Below, piece by piece: positions 61,105 to 64,000 of a DNA stretch of 64,000 nucleotides. The position numbers and the translations under genes were made by a program. Source of the DNA: an uncultured Rhodocyclaceae bacterium (GTDB taxonomy: Bacteria > Pseudomonadota > Gammaproteobacteria > Burkholderiales > Rhodocyclaceae); assembly GCA_907163075.1 (NCBI GenBank), contig CAJQTY010000001.1:3038001-3102000 (forward strand), given 5' to 3'. Position 1 is the first letter of the stretch. Every line of letters starts with the position of its first letter. The notes beneath the pieces are model-generated. The model had not been told where the DNA came from. It saw only the letters and a list, made by a program, of their open reading frames with translations, and did not search any database.

Positions 61105-63510
61105 TTACATCAGCGCCAGACGAACCTCGCGCCAATCGGGCGTGATCCGGTCGGCCAGTACTTTGGCCTCGCCAGCACGCAGGGCGCGGGTTTCCTGCCG
61201 TGGCAGCAGGACGGTGATTTCGTTCGCGGCCGGAGGGCAGGCACCGGCACGCGTGACCGCAATGTCCAGGCACGCCGCGTCGGCGCCAACGGTGATTTTC
61301 CAAAGGCCATACTGCTGCTTGCGATAGGCCTCGCTCGCGCCATCGTCCTCAAAGAATTCATCCGTGAACGCGCCTGCCGCCTTGGGCGGGAACAGGGCGA
61401 ACCCGCGCTCGTCGGCTGGGTTGGCAAAGTGCTGTTCCGCCAGGTTGAGGGGAATGGCCGAGCCTTCGCGAACCAGAAGCGGCGGGCGATCCCACGGTGC
61501 CGGCAGGGAGACGGTCTGGCCGCCTTCAAAATGATCTCCGCTCCAGAAGTCGTACCAGTTGCAGTCCTGCGGCAGGTAGACCACGCGATCACGCTTGCCG
61601 GCGTCGACCACCGAGGCGACCAGCAGTTTGCCGCCCAGCAGCATGTCGTCGTTTTCCTCGAAGCAGCGCAGGTCGTCCGGGAAGTCATGGAACGTCGGCC
61701 GGATCATCGGCTCGTAATGGCTGTGCGAGCGCCACAGCAGATCGTACAGATAGGGAATCAGCCGGTAGCGGAACCGGATCAGCGCACGGATATGCGGCGT
61801 GATTTCGGGATACATCCACGGACCGTTCACGGATTTGTCATCGTTCCAGGAATGGATGCTGAAGCGCGGCAAAAAGATGCCATGCTGCACCCAGCGCAGG
61901 AAAAGCTCCGGTTCTGGTGCGGGGCCGGAGAATCCACCGATGTCGTGCCCGGTATTGGAGACCCCGGAAAGCGCCAGTCCCATCGCCATCTTGATGTTGT
62001 AGCGCAAGGTTTCCCACGAGGTGTAGTTGTCGCCCGACCAGGTCTGCACGTAGCGTTGCATGCCCGCCGCACCGGAGCGGGAGATCAGGAAGGGGCGCTC
62101 ATTCGGCGCATGGGCGCATTGTGCTTCGCGCGACGCCTTGATCATCAACAAGGTATGCAGGGGCTTGGCTTCGACGGCGCGGCGCGGCGTGCCAAAGCCG
62201 TGAACCTGCGGTTTGTTGCTCCAGATTTCGAACTCGTTGTTGTCGTTCCAGGTGGAGGCCACGCCGTATTCAAGCAGCGCATCGGTCACGCGCGCTTTCC
62301 ACCAGGCGTAGGTCTTGGGGTTGGTGAAATCGAGATAGGCGCCAGTTTCATCCCAGAACTGGACTTGCGTCGGCGTGCCGTCGGCGTCATGAACGAAAAG
62401 CCCCGCCTCGGCGGCTTCGGCAAATCGGGGATGGTCGCGCAGGAGACAGGGCTTGATGTTGCCGCATAGTCTGACGCCGTGCTTCAGATAGTGGCTGGCA
62501 AAGCCCGCAGGATCAGGGAATTTATCCCTGTTCCAGTTGAAAACGTAGCGCTTGTCAGCGATCGACGTGTAGCCGGACGAAAGATGGAAAGAGTCGCACA
62601 GGATGTCGTGCTCTCGGCAGCCATCGAGGAATTCGTTCATGCGCTCCTGCGCGTTGGGCGCATCGGTATACGTCATGGTCGAACCGGAATAGCCCAGGCC
62701 CCATTTCGGCGTGAAGGCTGGCCGGCCGGTCAGCCAGGTGTAGCGGCGTGTGATGTCGGCCGGCGTGGCTCCGGCGATGAAGTAGTAGTCAAGGTCGCCG
62801 TAATCGGCCACAAAGTAGCGGTAATGCCCGTGATAGTTGTCGAGTTCCCTGCCCATGTTGAGGGTGCAGTCGGACAGGGTGTCGTAGAACAAGCCGAAGC
62901 TCACTTTGCTGGCTTTTTTCCAGGTCAGGTAAAACGGGATGTGCTTGTAGAGCGGGTCGGTTGTCCGCGCGCTGTAACCCATCGGGTCCAGGTTGCACAT
63001 CCGATAGCTTTGCCCGAGCCGGTTGCTGTCGCCCGCGCGCTCGCCAAGGCCGAAATAGGATTCGTCGGCTTCGCGCTTCAGGTAATGGTAAACCTTGTCG
63101 TCCCACCAGCCGAAGTTGTAGCTCTGTGTGGCGCGGTCGCTGGCAGCGGATTGCCACATGCCGATCTTGCGTGTTTCCCAGCGGCAGAAAAAGCCACTCA
63201 ATTCAAGGGTCAGGCGGACGTCTTTCGTGCTGATGCAAAGCGACCCGGCGGTTTGTTTGACTTCGTATTCCGGGAGCGCGAAACCGGCGAGGTCGAAACG
63301 ATCACGGCCGGTGAAGTCAACGTCTTCTTCGCCCGGCGCAATCGCCCAGGTTCGCGGGGCGCGGAGCACGCCATCAGGTAGCAGCATGACGCGAATAATG
63401 TCCTCTTCGAGAATGAAGACGTGCGCGACGTGCCCTTCGGGACTTTGCAGCGTGAGGTGATTGCCTTCCCGTGATTTGAGCGAAAAGACCGGATTGCGTG
63501 ACATGGACAT
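61105..63510 (-). CDS. GH31 family alpha-glucosidase
   Basis: An 801-residue cytoplasmic glycoside hydrolase. The GH31 nucleophile motif is STWNDNNEFEIWS (Asp near residue 422) and the acid/base Asp lies in TWSGDNYTSWETL (about 490). A beta-sandwich N domain (about 1-240) and C-terminal beta domains flank the barrel. It would release glucose from alpha-glucosides. ATG 63510 follows AAGGAGACACC; a 32-codon upstream extension lacks homology. It lies 145 bp downstream of a TRAP permease on the same strand. Confidence 0.92.
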   Translation of the reverse strand: MSMSRNPVFSLKSREGNHLTLQSPEGHVAHVFILEEDIIRVMLLPDGVLRAPRTWAIAPGEEDVDFTGRDRFDLAGFALPEYEVKQTAGSLCISTKDVRLTLELSGFFCRWETRKIGMWQSAASDRATQSYNFGWWDDKVYHYLKREADESYFGLGERAGDSNRLGQSYRMCNLDPMGYSARTTDPLYKHIPFYLTWKKASKVSFGLFYDTLSDCTLNMGRELDNYHGHYRYFVADYGDLDYYFIAGATPADITRRYTWLTGRPAFTPKWGLGYSGSTMTYTDAPNAQERMNEFLDGCREHDILCDSFHLSSGYTSIADKRYVFNWNRDKFPDPAGFASHYLKHGVRLCGNIKPCLLRDHPRFAEAAEAGLFVHDADGTPTQVQFWDETGAYLDFTNPKTYAWWKARVTDALLEYGVASTWNDNNEFEIWSNKPQVHGFGTPRRAVEAKPLHTLLMIKASREAQCAHAPNERPFLISRSGAAGMQRYVQTWSGDNYTSWETLRYNIKMAMGLALSGVSNTGHDIGGFSGPAPEPELFLRWVQHGIFLPRFSIHSWNDDKSVNGPWMYPEITPHIRALIRFRYRLIPYLYDLLWRSHSHYEPMIRPTFHDFPDDLRCFEENDDMLLGGKLLVASVVDAGKRDRVVYLPQDCNWYDFWSGDHFEGGQTVSLPAPWDRPPLLVREGSAIPLNLAEQHFANPADERGFALFPPKAAGAFTDEFFEDDGASEAYRKQQYGLWKITVGADAACLDIAVTRAGACPPAANEITVLLPRQETRALRAGEAKVLADRITPDWREVRLALM

Positions 63511-63654
63511 GGTGTCTCCTTGGCAGGGCGGGGGTGAGCAAACCGTCTGCCGGATCAGTGATAGGGTTTTTGCACAGCTCTCGTGACCGTCTGAATCAGG
63601 GGCCACGAGAGCTGGTCAAGGGCTTAGGGTCGCAGGCTCAGATTCGTTTAAGCT

Positions 63655-64000
63655 TCAGCCTGTCTTGCCGAGGACCATTTGCGGCAGCCAGAGCGAAAGT
63701 GCCGGAAAGTAGGTGACCAGGAAGAGTGCGGCGACTTCCAGGGCAAACATCGGCAACAACGGTCGGGTCAGCTGACTGAGCGGTACCTGCGCCACGCGCG
63801 CCGAAACAAAGAGCGTGCTGCCGACCGGTGGTGTGGCGATTCCGATGCAGAGATTGAAGGTGATGATGATGCCGAAGTGCACCGGCGAGATGCCCAGCTT
63901 CATGGCCACCGGCAGGAAGATCGGGGTGAAGATCAGCAGTCCGGGCGTGATGTCGAGGAAGGTGCCGAGTACCAGCAACAGCATGTTGAACAGGAACATC
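63655..64000 (-). CDS. TRAP transporter large permease (DctM type), C-terminal part
   Basis: The gene runs off the window's right edge; about 115 C-terminal residues are visible. MLLLVLGTFLDITPGLLIFT and FGIIITFNLCIGIATPPVGS are the conserved DctM/TRAP large-subunit signature, with two to three membrane helices. TRAP systems import organic acids or sugar acids with a periplasmic binding protein, here outside the window. Confidence 0.9.
   Translation of the reverse strand, partial: MFLFNMLLLVLGTFLDITPGLLIFTPIFLPVAMKLGISPVHFGIIITFNLCIGIATPPVGSTLFVSARVAQVPLSQLTRPLLPMFALEVAALFLVTYFPALSLWLPQMVLGKTG

Overview
The window looks like the chromosome of a high-GC betaproteobacterium, most likely from the Rhodocyclales (Dechloromonas/Azonexus/Accumulibacter-like). 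This is inferred from gene content: ActP/YjcH acetate uptake, a PsrA-like fatty-acid regulon, DUF1840, an EncFtn-type ferritin, UbiD and several c-di-GMP proteins. No rRNA, tRNA, CRISPR array or replication origin was recognised by eye.

Layout. (1) 1-4800: a two-gene unit with overlapping stop/start codons. It encodes a tail-anchored WD40-repeat protein (5' end outside the window) and a polytopic membrane protein ending in a TIR domain; a terminator and an IS1595 remnant follow. (2) 5.1-11.2 kb: a Na+/H+ antiporter, then a signalling set of Crp/Fnr-PAS regulator, DUF1840 protein and CheB-CheR-PAS fusion, ending in what looks like the stump of a lost downstream gene. (3) 11.2-20.0 kb: a giant cyclic beta-1,2-glucan synthase. 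(4) 20.1-24.5 kb: small stress and envelope genes (two BON proteins, DUF883, DUF3309, a coiled-coil protein) and a tightly packed trio of zinc-ribbon protein, EncFtn-type ferritin and REC-PAS-PAS-GGDEF protein. (5) 24.7-34.2 kb: a fatty-acid degradation locus (FadL, thioesterase, FadJ-like, FadI-like, FadE, TetR regulator with a PsrA-like box). It is split by an IS630 element that landed exactly in the fadE stop codon. (6) 34.3-39.0 kb: an Atm1-type ABC exporter followed by a mobile-element graveyard. This contains transposase scraps, a likely integron cassette carrying a frameshifted DUF4160 / intact DUF2442 pair, the 3' end of a group II intron lying in the cassette attC-like site, and a second identical IS630 copy.

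(7) 39.0-45.2 kb: a coupled small ORF, acetate kinase and FabI, then a deletion-riddled disulfide-reductase pseudogene, a conserved hypothetical gene, and the divergent yjcH-actP acetate permease operon. (8) 45.4-53.9 kb: PilZ-STAS protein, PBP4-type DacB, a PAS-GAF-PAS-GGDEF-EAL protein, UbiD, a TPR protein and an orphan ParA-like ATPase. (9) 54.0-57.9 kb: pirin, azoreductase and a divergent LysR regulator with a dyad between them, then a long palindromic repeat, a Mut7-C-like pseudogene and DUF924. (10) 58.0-64.0 kb: acetyl-CoA hydrolase/CoA-transferase, a secreted HExxH protein, a GH31 alpha-glucosidase and the end of a TRAP permease.

Taken together the genes point to acetate and fatty-acid use (ActP, AckA, acetyl-CoA hydrolase, beta-oxidation), c-di-GMP and PAS-based sensing, and osmotic/envelope adaptation. 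The most interesting parts are the WD40-TIR pair, the encapsulin-less EncFtn module and the cassette/intron/IS region.
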